NCBI RefSeq assembly: GCF_006715305.1
Contig: NZ_VFMY01000001.1
Coordinates: forward strand, 620,001 to 684,000
Direction of reading: 5' to 3'
Length of the DNA: 64,000 nucleotides
DNA from: Arthrobacter sp. SLBN-100
Lineage (GTDB): Bacteria > Actinomycetota > Actinomycetes > Actinomycetales > Micrococcaceae
Position 1 is the stretch's first letter, and each line of letters starts with the position of its first letter. The notes under the pieces are model-generated. The model was not told the DNA's origin and did no database searches. It saw nothing but the letters and a program-made list of their open reading frames with translations. This document shows, piece by piece, positions 41,060-50,761 of this stretch. The position numbers and the translations under genes are program-made.

Positions 41060-42424
41060 TTAAATCAATATCACTGTCAATAGAGGGACTCCGACTGGTG
41101 GACAAACAAAGGCGACAATCACTGCTGCCACGACAATCGCCGCAATAATCAGTCCTGCATTCGCTGCGATCCAGCTGGTGACAGGGGCTAGAGTCCGTCT
41201 TATCCATTCCAGCGCCTCCTCTCCGTAATCCTCCAGGTAGCATTTAAGTTGCTCAGCTTCGCATACCTTGAACGGCTTACGTTTTTTCTCGACACACTTT
41301 GCGAATATTCGATCGCACCGTACGTTTCCCATAATTCCCGGAGGGAAGTTGTATTGAGGTGCTGTCGCGGCTTGAGGGTAATCGTTGAGGTTCAGCTCGG
41401 GGACCCATGGAGTCCATGCGCCGCCGCCCTCATTTGCTGAACATCTGCTTATGACCCCGTCAAAACCTAGGCCATAGACGTGTAAAATCGCTTCATTGCT
41501 TTGGTCTAAATTCCATCCTGCAAAAAGAACAGAAGAGAGTGTTCCCCCTAGGCTCTCCCAAGGCTCCCACCCCCAATGTCGCCAGTCGAATCGCAAAACT
41601 CAACAAGCCCTGTCGGTTCCTTTTGCGAATACCTGTAGGTGCCCGCCGCCTTGAGTGATGGCGCAGGGTGCAGAGCTCAAGGACCCTCCCAAATCGTCCC
41701 AACCCTGCCAGCCACCATCAAATGCGAGGTGCGACAGTCGGTCGCCCGAGAGGGCAAAGACGTCCATGCGATCATTGGCCCATGAAACCGCGCTTGGGTC
41801 GCTTTGTATTGAACCGCCCAAGGACTCCCAGCCGCTCCACCCATTTTCGTACCACCGATGCCAAAGCGCATGGTCAGTCCCCCTTATGAAAACATCAAGG
41901 TGACCCGGTCGCATGGATACGACCGGGCGCCTTCCCACGAGAACGCCGTCCAACGACTCCCATTCTGACCAGGTCGTTCCGTCGTACCACTGGTGGGCCA
42001 ATGAACGGTCCGCGCTTTGCTGGAACACGTCTTGACGTCCCTGGCCCCAGGAAACCGTGCTTGGGGAGCTGAGGAGGGGATTTACCCAGGTGACGCCCGT
42101 TCCCCATAGCGGCTCCGCGGTATCTGAATAGACCACAAGCTCGCCATCATCCAGCAGGACAGCGTATGCCCCGTAGTTCCCGTCGGTTTGTGAATGCCAC
42201 AGAGCAATGCCACCCACGTCGTAGATCACTAAGTTGCCGTCGTCTTGCATATTTACGACGGCGCCTGGATGACCGTCTGTGCCCGTCGCCCACATGGGGC
42301 TCCATACGTCGCTTCGATAGACCACCGGGTTTCCGTCATCCTGCATTACTAGTGAGAACGGCTCTATATCGGAATCGAGCTTTTGGCCTGGGTTAAGCGA
42401 TTGCCCTGGGTTGAGTCGCTGCAT
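41060..42424 (-). pseudogene. GNA-type mannose lectin / beta-propeller protein with in-frame TGA
   Basis: The N-terminal third has GNA-lectin sugar sites (MQDDGNPVVY, MQDDGNLVIY, and a degenerate LLDDGELVVY). The rest repeats a W-x-x-W-E-S-L-G-G unit (WSEWESLDG, WSGWESLGGS, WQGWDDLGGS), like PLL/tectonin propeller lectins. After FAKGTDRAC a TGA (41597-41599) interrupts the same frame, which continues RFDWRHWGWEPWESLGG and ends with a helix (TSWIAANAGLIIAAIVVAAV). No signal peptide is visible. GGAAAGGG precedes ATG 42424. A membrane-anchored carbohydrate-binding surface protein or toxin-like protein is plausible. Confidence 0.75.
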
Positions 42425-42634
42425 GTCGAATCCCTTTCCTGACAGCGCATGGAAAGCCCCCAAATGGTGGTGCGCGGCGCCGTCTTGAAGTACTTGTAGC
42501 TGGCGAATGAGCGCGGATAGGGTCACCGTACTCCTGGCATCTTGCTGCCTACAAGAGGAATTTCGTCGGCTTAATCTGGGCTGGCACAGTAAGCTGCCCG
42601 AGGTGAAATTCAACGGGCAGCGGGCTCGGTATCG

Positions 42635-42644
42635 CCGTACACAT
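42635..42644 (+). promoter_or_regulatory. Leaderless-type promoter motif CCGTACACAT
   Basis: The motif ends 7 nt before ATG 42652. Confidence 0.7.
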
Positions 42645-42651
42645 TGCGGGT

Positions 42652-42927
42652 ATGAAGAACCGTAAAAAACTGGATATGCGGACAATCGTCGACGAAGCCA
42701 TCTCCAACTACCTGGATGACCGGAAACTGACCGGCGCTGCCGCCTTTGAGAAACAGTCGCCCGAGGAACTGATCCGACTGCGGCACGTCTTCTTCCCCGT
42801 GATCTGGAGTGCCCTGCCCTCGATCCTGACGCAGATGAACGCCAAGGTGATCACTGCGGAGGAGACCGAGGAGGAGATCCTCGCCGGCTTCGAGGTCCCC
42901 GACGCCCTTGAGGGACTGGTCCGATGA
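42652..42927 (+). CDS. Hypothetical protein (91 aa), first of a coupled pair
   Basis: The protein reads MKNRKKLDMRTIVDEAISNY, ELIRLRHVFFPVIWSALPSI and TEEEILAGFEVPDALEGLVR; mostly helical. Translation is probably leaderless. Its TGA overlaps the ATG of the next gene (ATGA at 42924-42927), so the two are coupled. Unknown function. Confidence 0.65.
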   Translation: MKNRKKLDMRTIVDEAISNYLDDRKLTGAAAFEKQSPEELIRLRHVFFPVIWSALPSILTQMNAKVITAEETEEEILAGFEVPDALEGLVR

Positions 42928-43297
42928 GGCGCACCCTCCTCGAAAACGGCATCGCCAAAGCCCAGGACGGTTTCACCGTCATCGTGCGGGGACTGGGCGA
43001 GGACAGGGACGCCGGTGTTGCATCAGTGGCCACCGCGGCGCGGTCCAGCTTTGCATTGAGGGCCCGGGCGGGTTTGTTCTGAACCTGGAACTGCCTGGCT
43101 CGGAGGCTGAGAACCTCGTGAGGCCCCTCGTTGCTGGAGCCGTCGAACACGAGACGGAGGCTGATGTCGCCCGCCGCTACCTGCGGGATCATTCGCAGAC
43201 CATGTACCCGTACCAGGCTGAGAGCTTGAAGAAGCAGGCCGGGATGGAGTACGACCAGGCCATCCTGGATGAGGCCCTGAAGGCCTCTGAAGGATAA
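42924..43297 (+). pseudogene. Hypothetical protein, frameshifted
   Basis: From ATG 42924 the frame reads MRRTLLENGIAKAQDGFTVI and VATAARSSFALRARA, then stops. In another frame the continuation VLNLELPGSEAENLVRPLVA, DVARRYLRDHSQTMYPYQAE ends at TAA 43297. An indel near 43065 links them. Coupled to the preceding gene. Unknown function. Confidence 0.5.
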
Positions 43298-43343
43298 GCC
43301 CCGGATAACTACGCATGTTCCCGTGTGTGGTTCACACAACGAA

Positions 43344-43384
43344 AGCCGGACGTGGCAGATTGGCCTCTACACGTCCGGCTTTTT
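43344..43384 (+). terminator. Rho-independent terminator
   Basis: AGCCGGACGTG (43344-43354) pairs with CACGTCCGGCT (43370-43380), followed by TTTT. A second, weaker hairpin with GCCGGGCC arms lies at about 43412-43455; the 43300-43547 gap otherwise holds no gene. Confidence 0.85.
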
Positions 43385-43547
43385 GGTTGTCTGCCCCCGG
43401 TCAGTGAAAAGCCGGGCCCGGTGCAACATGATCTGGCACCTGGCCCGGCTCTGGCTCACCCATCACCACTCCCGACACATCAAAGATTAAAAGATTAGTC
43501 CAGTCGTTGTACATTCTGTGCAGGAAAAGCCCTCGGAGGTGAGCAAT

Positions 43548-44195
43548 CTACACAGTATGTATCAGGAATGTGAAGAAGGATCTATAGGGCTCGACAAGTT
43601 CCACTTCGATGGCAGCCCATTCTGTTGGCGTCAGGAACGTTGCCTTTTCCTCAGCACTCTTCGGCAATGACACTCCCTTGCAGGGATTATCGGGCCGCCG
43701 CTTGTCTCTGACCATTGAGTTGAAAGCTGACGAGAGGAGTCCATGAACGTTGGCGATCGTCTTCGATGACAGTTCCTTCGCCTGCATTGACTTGATCCAG
43801 GCCACAATGTCCCTGTACTCCACTTCGGCGGCGTCCCTCTGACCGAGCGTCGCCGCTATGTGGCATTTCAGATTGCCCTTGTAGCGTCTGATCGTGTACC
43901 CGTTTGCACTCGTCAGGAGGCCGATGTGATCCTCAATCATTCGCGTTACCGTGTAGACGCCGCTGAAGTGGTCGATTGCGTTCGCCAGCGCGGCATCAAC
44001 ATTGTTGCCGTGTGCCTTGAGGACGGTCAGCAGGAACTTGGCGCTCACCTCCGAATCCATCTTCTGGGTAACTGTCGCCTTGGTGTCCGGGTCAATCCAC
44101 CGCACATAGTGCGTAACGGAACCGTCTTTTCTTTTTCTTGCTTCTATGTATGCCACAAAAACACTATGCGGCGATCCCCCTTGCAGGTGTCGCAT
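43548..44195 (-). pseudogene. Truncated tyrosine integrase
   Basis: The frame encodes an arm-binding-like N-terminus (VAYIEARKRKDGSVTHYVRW), a core-binding domain (TVTRMIEDHIGLLTSANGYT, SSKTIANVHGLLSSAFNSMV) and only the first strand of the catalytic domain (FLTPTEWAAIEVELVEPYRS, FFTFLIHTV), then a TAG. The catalytic R, HxxR, H and Y residues are absent, and no frame beyond the stop restores them, so the gene is truncated. It lies next to the tRNA-Leu attachment site, as integrase genes normally do. The start is uncertain: ATG 44195 or GTG 44156. Confidence 0.8.
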
Positions 44196-44206
44196 TTCAG
44201 CAGACG

Positions 44207-44238
44207 CGCGTGGGTGAAACCAGCCTTCGCGTGGGTGG
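44207..44238. repeat. Two inverted copies of the island arm repeat (right)
   Basis: CGCGTGGGTG (44207-44216) and CGCGTGGGTGG (44228-44238) are the reverse complement of the CCACCCACGCG repeats at 3787-3823. Confidence 0.6.
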
Positions 44239-44243
44239 AGACA

Positions 44244-44268
44244 CAAAAAAACCCCGGTTTCCCGGGGT
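44244..44268 (-). terminator. Terminator of tRNA-Leu (island-derived)
   Basis: On the minus strand ACCCCGG-GAAA-CCGGGGT is followed by seven T. It lies inside the island and replaces the original terminator now at 3631-3665. Confidence 0.85.
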
Positions 44269-44272
44269 CTTC

Positions 44273-44301
44273 TTTGTGCGCGGAGGGGGACTTGAACCCC
44301 C
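44273..44301. repeat. attR-type direct repeat within tRNA-Leu
   Basis: Identical over 29 bp to 3668-3696; covers the acceptor 3' strand and T-arm of tRNA-Leu. Confidence 0.85.
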
Positions 44302-44359
44302 ACCCCCTTTCGAGGACTAGCACCTCAAGCTAGCGCGTCTGCCATTCCGCCACCCGCGC
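44277..44359 (-). tRNA. tRNA-Leu(GAG), integration site
   Basis: Minus-strand class II tRNA: acceptor GCGCGGG/TCCGCGC, anticodon stem CTAGC/GCTAG with loop TTGAGGT, T-arm GGGGG-TTCAAGT-CCCCC. The island supplied its 3' end without changing the sequence. Confidence 0.95.
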
Positions 44360-44530
44360 AGGTGGAGTTTCGGGAACGTTTCCGCCTTCCAGCGTTTCGC
44401 GTTTCTCCGAAGCAGCGAGAAAAACTCTAACACGACTTTTCCCGAAACATCGAATCGGGCCAAATGGGTAGGCTGAGGGCAGCGAATCGGCGCTGTGCCA
44501 ACCCGTCATTCCCCAGTAAGGAGCTTCCAC

Positions 44531-45835
44531 ATGCCTGATGTCCTGCCCGAGGATGAAGTTGTCCGTATCTGCCAGGAGCTCATCCGGATCGACACCTCAA
44601 ACTACGGTGACGGGTCAGGGCCGGGGGAGAGGGCAGCGGCTGAGTATGCAGCCGGGCTCATCGAGGAAGTTGGCATGGAAGCCGAGATCTTCGAGTCAGC
44701 CCCCGGCCGGGCAAACGTGGTCACCCGGATGGCCGGCGAGGATCCTTCGGCCAGTGCGCTGGTGGTCCACGGCCACCTCGACGTTGTTCCCGCGCTGCGG
44801 GACCAGTGGTCGGTGGACCCATTCGGCGCCGAACTGAAGGACGGGCTCATCTGGGGCCGCGGCGCCGTCGACATGAAGGACATGGACGCCATGATCCTTG
44901 CCGTCCTGCGCAGCTTCGCCCGGACAGGCCAAAAGCCCAAGCGTGACATCATCTTCGCCTTCTTCGCTGACGAGGAAGCCGGCGGTGTCCTGGGAGCCCG
45001 CTACGCGGTCGACAAGCGCCCCGAACTCTTCGAGGGCGCCACGGAAGCCATCTCCGAGGTGGGCGGCTTCTCGGCAACCATTGGCGGGCAGCGGACCTAC
45101 CTGCTCCAAACAGCGGAAAAAGGAATTTCCTGGCTGCGCCTGGTAGCACACGGCAGGGCAGGCCACGGATCCCAGATCAGCACCGACAACGCGGTGACCC
45201 GCCTCGCGGCAGCGGTAACCCGCATTGGCGAATACAAGTGGCCCATCGAACTGACACCCACCACCAGGCAGTTCCTGGACGGCGTGACGGAACTCACGGG
45301 CGTGGAGTTCGACGCCGACAATCCGGACCTCCTGCTGAACCAGCTGGGAACGGTGGCGCGTTTCGTCGGTGCCACCCTGCAGAACACCACCAACCCCACA
45401 CTGCTCAAGGGCGGCTACAAGCACAACGTCATCCCCGAGTCAGCCGAAGCCCTCATTGATTGCCGCACCTTGCCCGGCCAGCAGGAGCACGTCCTCGAAA
45501 TAGTTCGGGAGCTGGCAGGAACCGGAGTGGATGTCAGCTATGTCCATAACGACGTTTCCCTGGAGGTCCCCTTCGCCGGCAACCTGGTGGACTCCATGAT
45601 CGATGCCCTGCACAGGGAGGACCCCGGCGCCAAGGTGCTGCCGTACACGCTCTCCGGCGGCACGGACAACAAGTCCCTCAGCCGGCTCGGCATCACCGGC
45701 TACGGCTTCGCACCGCTGATGCTGCCGGACGAGCTGGACTTCACCGGCATGTTCCACGGCGTGGACGAGCGCGTACCCGCGGACTCGCTCAAGTTCGGCG
45801 CCCGGGTGCTCAACACCCTGCTCACCAATTACTGA
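44531..45835 (+). CDS. M20-family metallopeptidase (dipeptidase/deacylase)
   Basis: The 434-residue protein shows M20 motifs in order: VHGHLDVVPA (zinc His and catalytic Asp), GRGAVDMKDMDA (bridging Asp), FADEEAGGVLGA (catalytic Glu and zinc Glu), VGGFSA, and a C-terminal FHGVDERVP with the last zinc His. The lid-domain segment HGRAGHGSQISTDNAV is present. Members hydrolyse peptides or N-acyl amino acids in the cytoplasm. AAGGAG precedes ATG 44531. It is the first intact core gene right of the island. Substrate not determined. Confidence 0.92.
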   Translation: MPDVLPEDEVVRICQELIRIDTSNYGDGSGPGERAAAEYAAGLIEEVGMEAEIFESAPGRANVVTRMAGEDPSASALVVHGHLDVVPALRDQWSVDPFGAELKDGLIWGRGAVDMKDMDAMILAVLRSFARTGQKPKRDIIFAFFADEEAGGVLGARYAVDKRPELFEGATEAISEVGGFSATIGGQRTYLLQTAEKGISWLRLVAHGRAGHGSQISTDNAVTRLAAAVTRIGEYKWPIELTPTTRQFLDGVTELTGVEFDADNPDLLLNQLGTVARFVGATLQNTTNPTLLKGGYKHNVIPESAEALIDCRTLPGQQEHVLEIVRELAGTGVDVSYVHNDVSLEVPFAGNLVDSMIDALHREDPGAKVLPYTLSGGTDNKSLSRLGITGYGFAPLMLPDELDFTGMFHGVDERVPADSLKFGARVLNTLLTNY

Positions 45836-45845
45836 GCAGGCGGCC

Positions 45846-47006
45846 ATGAGCCCGGAGGACATCCTGCCGGACGAGTTGCTGGAACGGATCCGGGGCCGGG
45901 CCGCCGGATACGACAGGGACAACGCGTTCTTCCACGAGGACCTGGAGGAGCTTGTTGAGGCCGGTTACCTCAAGCTTTTTGTCCCCGTGGACGACGGCGG
46001 AAAGGGACTTGGCCTCGCGGCGGCGGCGCAGTGCCAGCGCAGGCTGGCAACGGCTGCCCCCGCCACTGCACTGGCGGTGAACATGCACCTGGTGTGGACC
46101 GGCGTCGCCCAGGTTCTCGGCGCGCGCGGGGACGCTTCGCTGGACTTTGTCCTCAGGGAAGCTGCCGAAGGAGAAATCTTCGCCTTCGGCAACTCCGAAG
46201 GCGGCAATGATTCGGTCCTCTTCGACTCCCGCACCATGGCGCAGCCTCAGCCCGGCGGCGGCTACACCTTCACCGGAACCAAGATCTTCACCAGCCTGTC
46301 GCCGGCATGGAGCAGGCTGGGCATCTTCGGAAAAGACGCTTCCGGCAGGGATGGCGACGGCGAACTCGTCCACGGTTTCATCACACGGGAAACGCCGGGC
46401 TACCGGATCCTTGACGACTGGGACACGCTGGGAATGCGCGCCAGCCAATCCAGTACCACTGTCCTGGAGGGTGTTGCAGTCCCGGGAAACCGGATCTTCC
46501 GCAAGCTCCCGGTAGGGCCCAGCCGGGACCCGCTGATCTTCGCCATCTTCGCGTGCTTCGAGACACTGTTGGCCGCCGTCTACACCGGGTTGGGGGAGCG
46601 GGCGCTGGCCGTAGGGGTTGAGGCCGTCAAACGGCGCACCTCGTTCAAGAACGGCGGGCGCAGCTACGCGCAGGACCCGGACATCCGGTGGAAGGTCGCG
46701 GAAGCAGCCATGGCCATGGACAACCTGTACCCGCAGCTGGCATCCGTAACGGGCGACGTCGACAGCCTCGCAGACCATGGCCCGCAGTGGTTCCCGAAGC
46801 TCGTGGGCCTGAAGGTCAATGCCACGGAAACGGCACGGCGCGTTGTGGACCTGGCCATCCGGGTCAGCGGCGGATCAAGCTACTTCCGGGGCTCTGAACT
46901 CGAACGGCTCTACCGGGACGTGCTGGCGGGCATGTTCCACCCGTCCGACGACGAGTCGGCCCACAACACGGTGGCCAACGCCTGGCTGGGGCCGCTCGAA
47001 GAGTAA
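45846..47006 (+). CDS. Acyl-CoA dehydrogenase family protein
   Basis: The 386-residue protein has the acyl-CoA dehydrogenase organisation: N-terminal helical domain (HEDLEELVEAGYLKLFVPVD), a middle beta domain with YTFTGTKIFTSLSPAWSRLG, and a C-terminal helical bundle (AIFACFETLLAAVYTGLGER). The end YFRGSELERLYRDVLAGMFH matches the FAD-binding/catalytic region. FAD-dependent oxidation of an acyl-CoA or related substrate is expected. It starts 10 nt after the preceding gene, so the two probably form an operon. The substrate is not evident. Confidence 0.88.
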   Translation: MSPEDILPDELLERIRGRAAGYDRDNAFFHEDLEELVEAGYLKLFVPVDDGGKGLGLAAAAQCQRRLATAAPATALAVNMHLVWTGVAQVLGARGDASLDFVLREAAEGEIFAFGNSEGGNDSVLFDSRTMAQPQPGGGYTFTGTKIFTSLSPAWSRLGIFGKDASGRDGDGELVHGFITRETPGYRILDDWDTLGMRASQSSTTVLEGVAVPGNRIFRKLPVGPSRDPLIFAIFACFETLLAAVYTGLGERALAVGVEAVKRRTSFKNGGRSYAQDPDIRWKVAEAAMAMDNLYPQLASVTGDVDSLADHGPQWFPKLVGLKVNATETARRVVDLAIRVSGGSSYFRGSELERLYRDVLAGMFHPSDDESAHNTVANAWLGPLEE

Positions 47007-47033
47007 AGGCAGACCGTCCGCTGGACACTTTGA

Positions 47034-47267
47034 CTATACGGTCCGCTGGACCTGCAAGACCCGGCGGCGCAGCCAGAACCTCCTGCCTCCGCCCATGTAC
47101 AGCTTGCTGCGCTCCAGCTCCCACTTGCCGTATTCGGAGTGCTCCACCAGGCGGCGCCTTGCCTCGTGCAGTGAATCAACAGGGCTCACCGTCAGTACGA
47201 GGTACTCGTACTGCTTCGCATAGTCCCGTTCCCGCTGGACCGAGCTGGTGAGAAATTGTTCCTTCAT
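47034..47267 (-). CDS. DUF5703 family protein
   Basis: The 77-residue protein (RERDYAKQYEYLVLTVSPVD, SEYGKWELERSKLYMGGGRR, FWLRRRVLQVQRTV) has the conserved small DUF5703 sequence that lies near mshC and proteasome genes in Micrococcales. Basic and cytoplasmic. Unknown role. It converges with the preceding dehydrogenase gene. Confidence 0.85.
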   Translation of the reverse strand: MKEQFLTSSVQRERDYAKQYEYLVLTVSPVDSLHEARRRLVEHSEYGKWELERSKLYMGGGRRFWLRRRVLQVQRTV

Positions 47268-47307
47268 TTGCTCTCCATTTTCGTCCTTTTCCGGCTAACG
47301 TGAAGTC

Positions 47308-47580
47308 ATGAGCATCGATCCGCGTGTCGCGCTTCAGTCCTTGACCACCGCTTTGGAAGAACACCTTATAGCAGCATCGAACCGCCGCGGAGATGGGGAC
47401 CCCTCCGTGGAGGCGGCGTTTTTCTCAGTTGCCGATGCCTTTGAAGTCTATGAGGACGCCCTGTACGAGGCCTACAACGAGGTCACGCCGCTCCAGGTCT
47501 TTGATGACGAGGACGACGGGGATGAAGACACCGACGTGGACGACGAGGACCTGGAAATAGTCGAGGACCGAAACCTCTGA
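47308..47580 (+). CDS. Conserved acidic protein
   Basis: The 90-residue protein starts MSIDPRVALQSLTTALEEHL, has a helical core (VEAAFFSVADAFEVYEDALY) and a strongly acidic tail (DDEDDGDEDTDVDDEDLEIV). This is a conserved actinobacterial small protein, often annotated as primosomal or hypothetical. Divergent from DUF5703. Function unknown. Confidence 0.75.
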   Translation: MSIDPRVALQSLTTALEEHLIAASNRRGDGDPSVEAAFFSVADAFEVYEDALYEAYNEVTPLQVFDDEDDGDEDTDVDDEDLEIVEDRNL

Positions 47581-47620
47581 CAACAAGGCGCGCCAGAGGA
47601 CCTGTGAGCAGCCAAAGCCC

Positions 47621-48556
47621 CTAGCGGGCTGCTGAAGCGTCCTCCAGGGCGCACGCAATCTCAGGCGGCAGGGGTGTCAGCTGGGCGTCCAGGATTTCTT
47701 TGAGCTGCGCAGGCGTGCGGGGCCCCACAATCGCGCTGGATACACCATGCTGCGATAACAGCCAGCTCAGGGACACATCCTGCGGCGTCCGACCCAGTCC
47801 TTTCGCTGCCATGCACACGGCCTCAACCGTCCTGGATGCTTGGCCGTCAAGGTACGGCTCAACGTAACCGGCTCCCGCCGCGGAAGCACCGCGGGAACCG
47901 GAAGGGATGCTGCCGCGGTACTTCCCTGTCAGCACGCCACGCCCCAGCGGCGCCCACGCCATTAGTCCCAACCCGGCATCCTCAACCGCCGGGATAAGCT
48001 CCGCCTCCGGCTTTCGCTGCAGAAATGAATATTCAGCCTGGGCGGCAACCAGCGGAAACCCTGCGATGGCCGCAGCCTTCGCCGCCTGCCACCCGGTGAA
48101 GTTCGAAATACCGGCGTAGCGGGCCCGTCCCGTCCGCACCGCAAAATCCAAGGCGGACAGCGTTTCGTCTAAAGGCACGTTGCCATCCCAGGCCTGCGCG
48201 AACCAGATGTCCACATAGTCGGTGCCGAGCCTGGCAAGGCTCGCCTCAAGGCCGCTGAGCATTGCATTACGGGAGGTGTCCACGCTGCGGCGGCCATCCG
48301 GCGTCGTCATTCCCGCTTTCGTGGAGATGGAAATCTCCGTCCGGGCCACCACGTCGCCCAGTAGGGAACCGATCATCGCCTCGGAGCGCCCGTCCGTGTA
48401 CGACGCCGCCGTGTCAACATGCCGGCCGCCCGCGTTAAGGAAGGTGCGCAGCAACTCCGAAGCGTCCTGTTCGTCCGTCTCGCCGGCCCAGGTCATGGTG
48501 CCAAGGGAAAGGGCGGAAACTCGCAATCCACTGTTGCCGACGTAACGCTGCTGCAT
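47621..48556 (-). CDS. Aldo/keto reductase
   Basis: The 311-residue TIM-barrel protein shows GGRHVDTAASYTDGRSEAMI (catalytic Asp and Tyr), ISTKAGMT (catalytic Lys), ISNFTGWQAAKA, and the C-terminal NADPH-binding SAIVGPRTPAQLKEILDA. The position of the usual catalytic His reads DIWFAQAWD, a variation seen in several actinobacterial members. It reduces carbonyl compounds with NADPH; the substrate is unknown. It is divergent from uppP. Confidence 0.92.
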   Translation of the reverse strand: MQQRYVGNSGLRVSALSLGTMTWAGETDEQDASELLRTFLNAGGRHVDTAASYTDGRSEAMIGSLLGDVVARTEISISTKAGMTTPDGRRSVDTSRNAMLSGLEASLARLGTDYVDIWFAQAWDGNVPLDETLSALDFAVRTGRARYAGISNFTGWQAAKAAAIAGFPLVAAQAEYSFLQRKPEAELIPAVEDAGLGLMAWAPLGRGVLTGKYRGSIPSGSRGASAAGAGYVEPYLDGQASRTVEAVCMAAKGLGRTPQDVSLSWLLSQHGVSSAIVGPRTPAQLKEILDAQLTPLPPEIACALEDASAAR

Positions 48557-48607
48557 AGCAGCAAGCTTACGGGCAGAACCACTATTGCCATGCCGTAGGG
48601 TCTTAGC

Positions 48608-49441
48608 GTGAACTGGTTTGAGGCGGCCCTGCTGGGCCTTGTGCAGGGATTGACCGAATTTCTACCTATTTCATCAAGCGCGCACCTGAGGATTGTGGGG
48701 CAGTTCCTGCCCAATGCGGCGGACCCCGGCGCAGCTTTCACCGCGATTACCCAACTGGGAACCGAGACTGCGGTGCTCATCTATTTCCGGCGCGACATCG
48801 TCCGGATCGTGAAGGCATGGGCCGGCTCACTCGCCGGAAGGGTATCCAGGCAGGACCCCGACGCCCGGATGGGCTGGCTTGTTATCCTGGGCAGCCTCCC
48901 AATAATTGTTCTGGGCCTGCTGTTCCAGGACCAGATCGAGTCAGTGCTCCGCAGCATGTGGATCGTCGCCACCATGCTGATCGTGTTCGGCCTGCTCCTC
49001 GCCGTAGCTGACGCGGTGGGCAAGCAGGAACGTGACCTGACCTGCCTCACATACAAGCACGGCATCCTCTACGGCTTTGCCCAGGCCATGGCACTGATCC
49101 CCGGCGTGTCCCGGTCCGGCGGCACCATCACCGCCGGCCTCCTGATGGGCTACACGCGTGAAGCGGCCGCACGCTACTCCTTCCTGCTGGCAATTCCCGC
49201 CGTTTTTGGCAGTGGGCTTTTCCAGCTGTACAAGACGGTGTCCAAGGAAGGCATCACCGGCCCCTACGGCCTGCCGGAGACCGCCCTTGCCACCGTCATC
49301 GCCCTGGTGGTGGGCTACATCATCATCGGCTGGTTCCTGAAATTCGTCTCCACCCGCAGCTACCGCCTCTTCGTCTGGTACCGGATCTTCCTGGGCCTCG
49401 CGCTGTACCTGCTTCTCGGTTTCAATGTCATCAGCGCCTAG
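48608..49441 (+). CDS. uppP: Undecaprenyl-diphosphatase
   Basis: The 277-residue integral membrane protein carries both BacA/UppP signatures: [15 protein letters not shown] near residue 17 and [20 protein letters not shown] near residue 160, with about eight membrane helices. It recycles undecaprenyl pyrophosphate to the monophosphate, the lipid carrier for peptidoglycan, and can give bacitracin resistance. The GTG start at 48608 is conserved in style. It is followed 15 nt later by mshC. Confidence 0.96.
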   Translation: MNWFEAALLGLVQGLTEFLPISSSAHLRIVGQFLPNAADPGAAFTAITQLGTETAVLIYFRRDIVRIVKAWAGSLAGRVSRQDPDARMGWLVILGSLPIIVLGLLFQDQIESVLRSMWIVATMLIVFGLLLAVADAVGKQERDLTCLTYKHGILYGFAQAMALIPGVSRSGGTITAGLLMGYTREAAARYSFLLAIPAVFGSGLFQLYKTVSKEGITGPYGLPETALATVIALVVGYIIIGWFLKFVSTRSYRLFVWYRIFLGLALYLLLGFNVISA

Positions 49442-49456
49442 CACTAGGCTTGGCGT

Positions 49457-50734
49457 GTGAAATCCTGGATCTCCCGCCCTGTTCCTGACGTGCCCGGCAG
49501 CATGCCCGCCATCCGGTTGTTCGATACCGCCTTACGACGCGAGGTAGCCCTGGAATTGGACGGCCGGCCGTCCATGTACGTCTGCGGCATCACTCCGTAC
49601 GACGCCACGCATATGGGTCACGCCGCCAGCTATGTCGCGTTCGACCTCCTGAACCGGGCCTGGCGGGACGCCGGCCATGAGGTGTCGTACGTCCAGAACG
49701 TCACGGACGTGGATGATCCCTTGCTGGAACGCGCCACGGCAACCGGGGTGGACTGGCAGGACCTGGCGGCAAGCCAGATTGAGCTCTTCCAGACGGATAT
49801 GGAGGCACTGAACGTCCTCGCACCGGATCACTACGTCGGCGCCGTCGAATCCATCCCTTTGATCGTTCCAGAGGTGGAACGCCTCGTCAGCCTCGGGCTG
49901 GCTTACAAGGTGCAGGGCAGCAACGGTGAGCCTGACGGCGACATTTATTACGACGTCGAAGCGGCCGGCAAGCAGTCAGTGTCACCGGACGCCTGGACCC
50001 TCGGTTCCGTCTCCGGACTGGCCGAAAGCGAAATGCTGGAACTCTTCGCCGAACGCGGCGGCGATCCCGGCCGGTCCGGCAAGCGGCAGGCATTGGACCC
50101 GCTGCTGTGGCGGGTGGCGCGTGAGGGCGAGCCGAGCTGGCCGGGCGGCAGCCTCGGAGCAGGCCGGCCCGGGTGGCACATCGAGTGCACGGTGATTGCC
50201 CAGAAGTACCTGCCCTCGCCCTTCACTGTGCAGGGCGGAGGGTCCGACCTGATCTTCCCGCACCATGAGATGGGAGCGGGCCACGCCTATTCGCTGGCCG
50301 GCGTCCCGCTGGCAAAACATTATGCCCACGCCGGCATGGTGGGGCTGGACGGCGAGAAGATGAGCAAGTCCAAGGGCAACCTGGTGCTGGTGTCGAAGCT
50401 GCGTGCGGCGGGGGAAGACCCGGCGGCCGTCCGCCTGGCCATCCTCGCCCACCACTACCGTTCGGACTGGTCATGGACTGACGAAGGATTCGAGGCCGCA
50501 AAGGCAGACCTGGCGGCCTGGCGCCAGGCGCTGGACCATGCTCCCGCCGGCTCGGCTTCCGCCCTCATCGCGGAAATGCGCGCGGCCCTGGCTGCCGACC
50601 TCAACGCCCCCGCGGCGGTTGCGGCCGTCACCCGCTGGGCAGGACAGGCGAACTCGGCCGGAACCCCCGCCAGCCGCGAGGACCAGGTGTTGGTGCGGGA
50701 CGCCGTCGACGCCCTCCTCGGTATCCGCCTCTGA
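49457..50734 (+). CDS. mshC: Cysteine--1-D-myo-inosityl 2-amino-2-deoxy-alpha-D-glucopyranoside ligase
   Basis: The 425-residue protein resembles cysteinyl-tRNA synthetase: [20 protein letters not shown] contains the zinc Cys and the HxGH class I motif, [18 protein letters not shown] the substrate/zinc region, and [10 protein letters not shown] the KMSKS loop. It lacks the synthetase's C-terminal anticodon-binding part. It joins cysteine to GlcN-Ins using ATP, the penultimate step of mycothiol biosynthesis, which marks the host as an actinobacterium. GTG start. Probable operon with uppP. Confidence 0.96.
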   Translation: MKSWISRPVPDVPGSMPAIRLFDTALRREVALELDGRPSMYVCGITPYDATHMGHAASYVAFDLLNRAWRDAGHEVSYVQNVTDVDDPLLERATATGVDWQDLAASQIELFQTDMEALNVLAPDHYVGAVESIPLIVPEVERLVSLGLAYKVQGSNGEPDGDIYYDVEAAGKQSVSPDAWTLGSVSGLAESEMLELFAERGGDPGRSGKRQALDPLLWRVAREGEPSWPGGSLGAGRPGWHIECTVIAQKYLPSPFTVQGGGSDLIFPHHEMGAGHAYSLAGVPLAKHYAHAGMVGLDGEKMSKSKGNLVLVSKLRAAGEDPAAVRLAILAHHYRSDWSWTDEGFEAAKADLAAWRQALDHAPAGSASALIAEMRAALAADLNAPAAVAAVTRWAGQANSAGTPASREDQVLVRDAVDALLGIRL

Positions 50735-50761
50735 CGGAACGGGCGGTCCGGTCAGGCCCGG

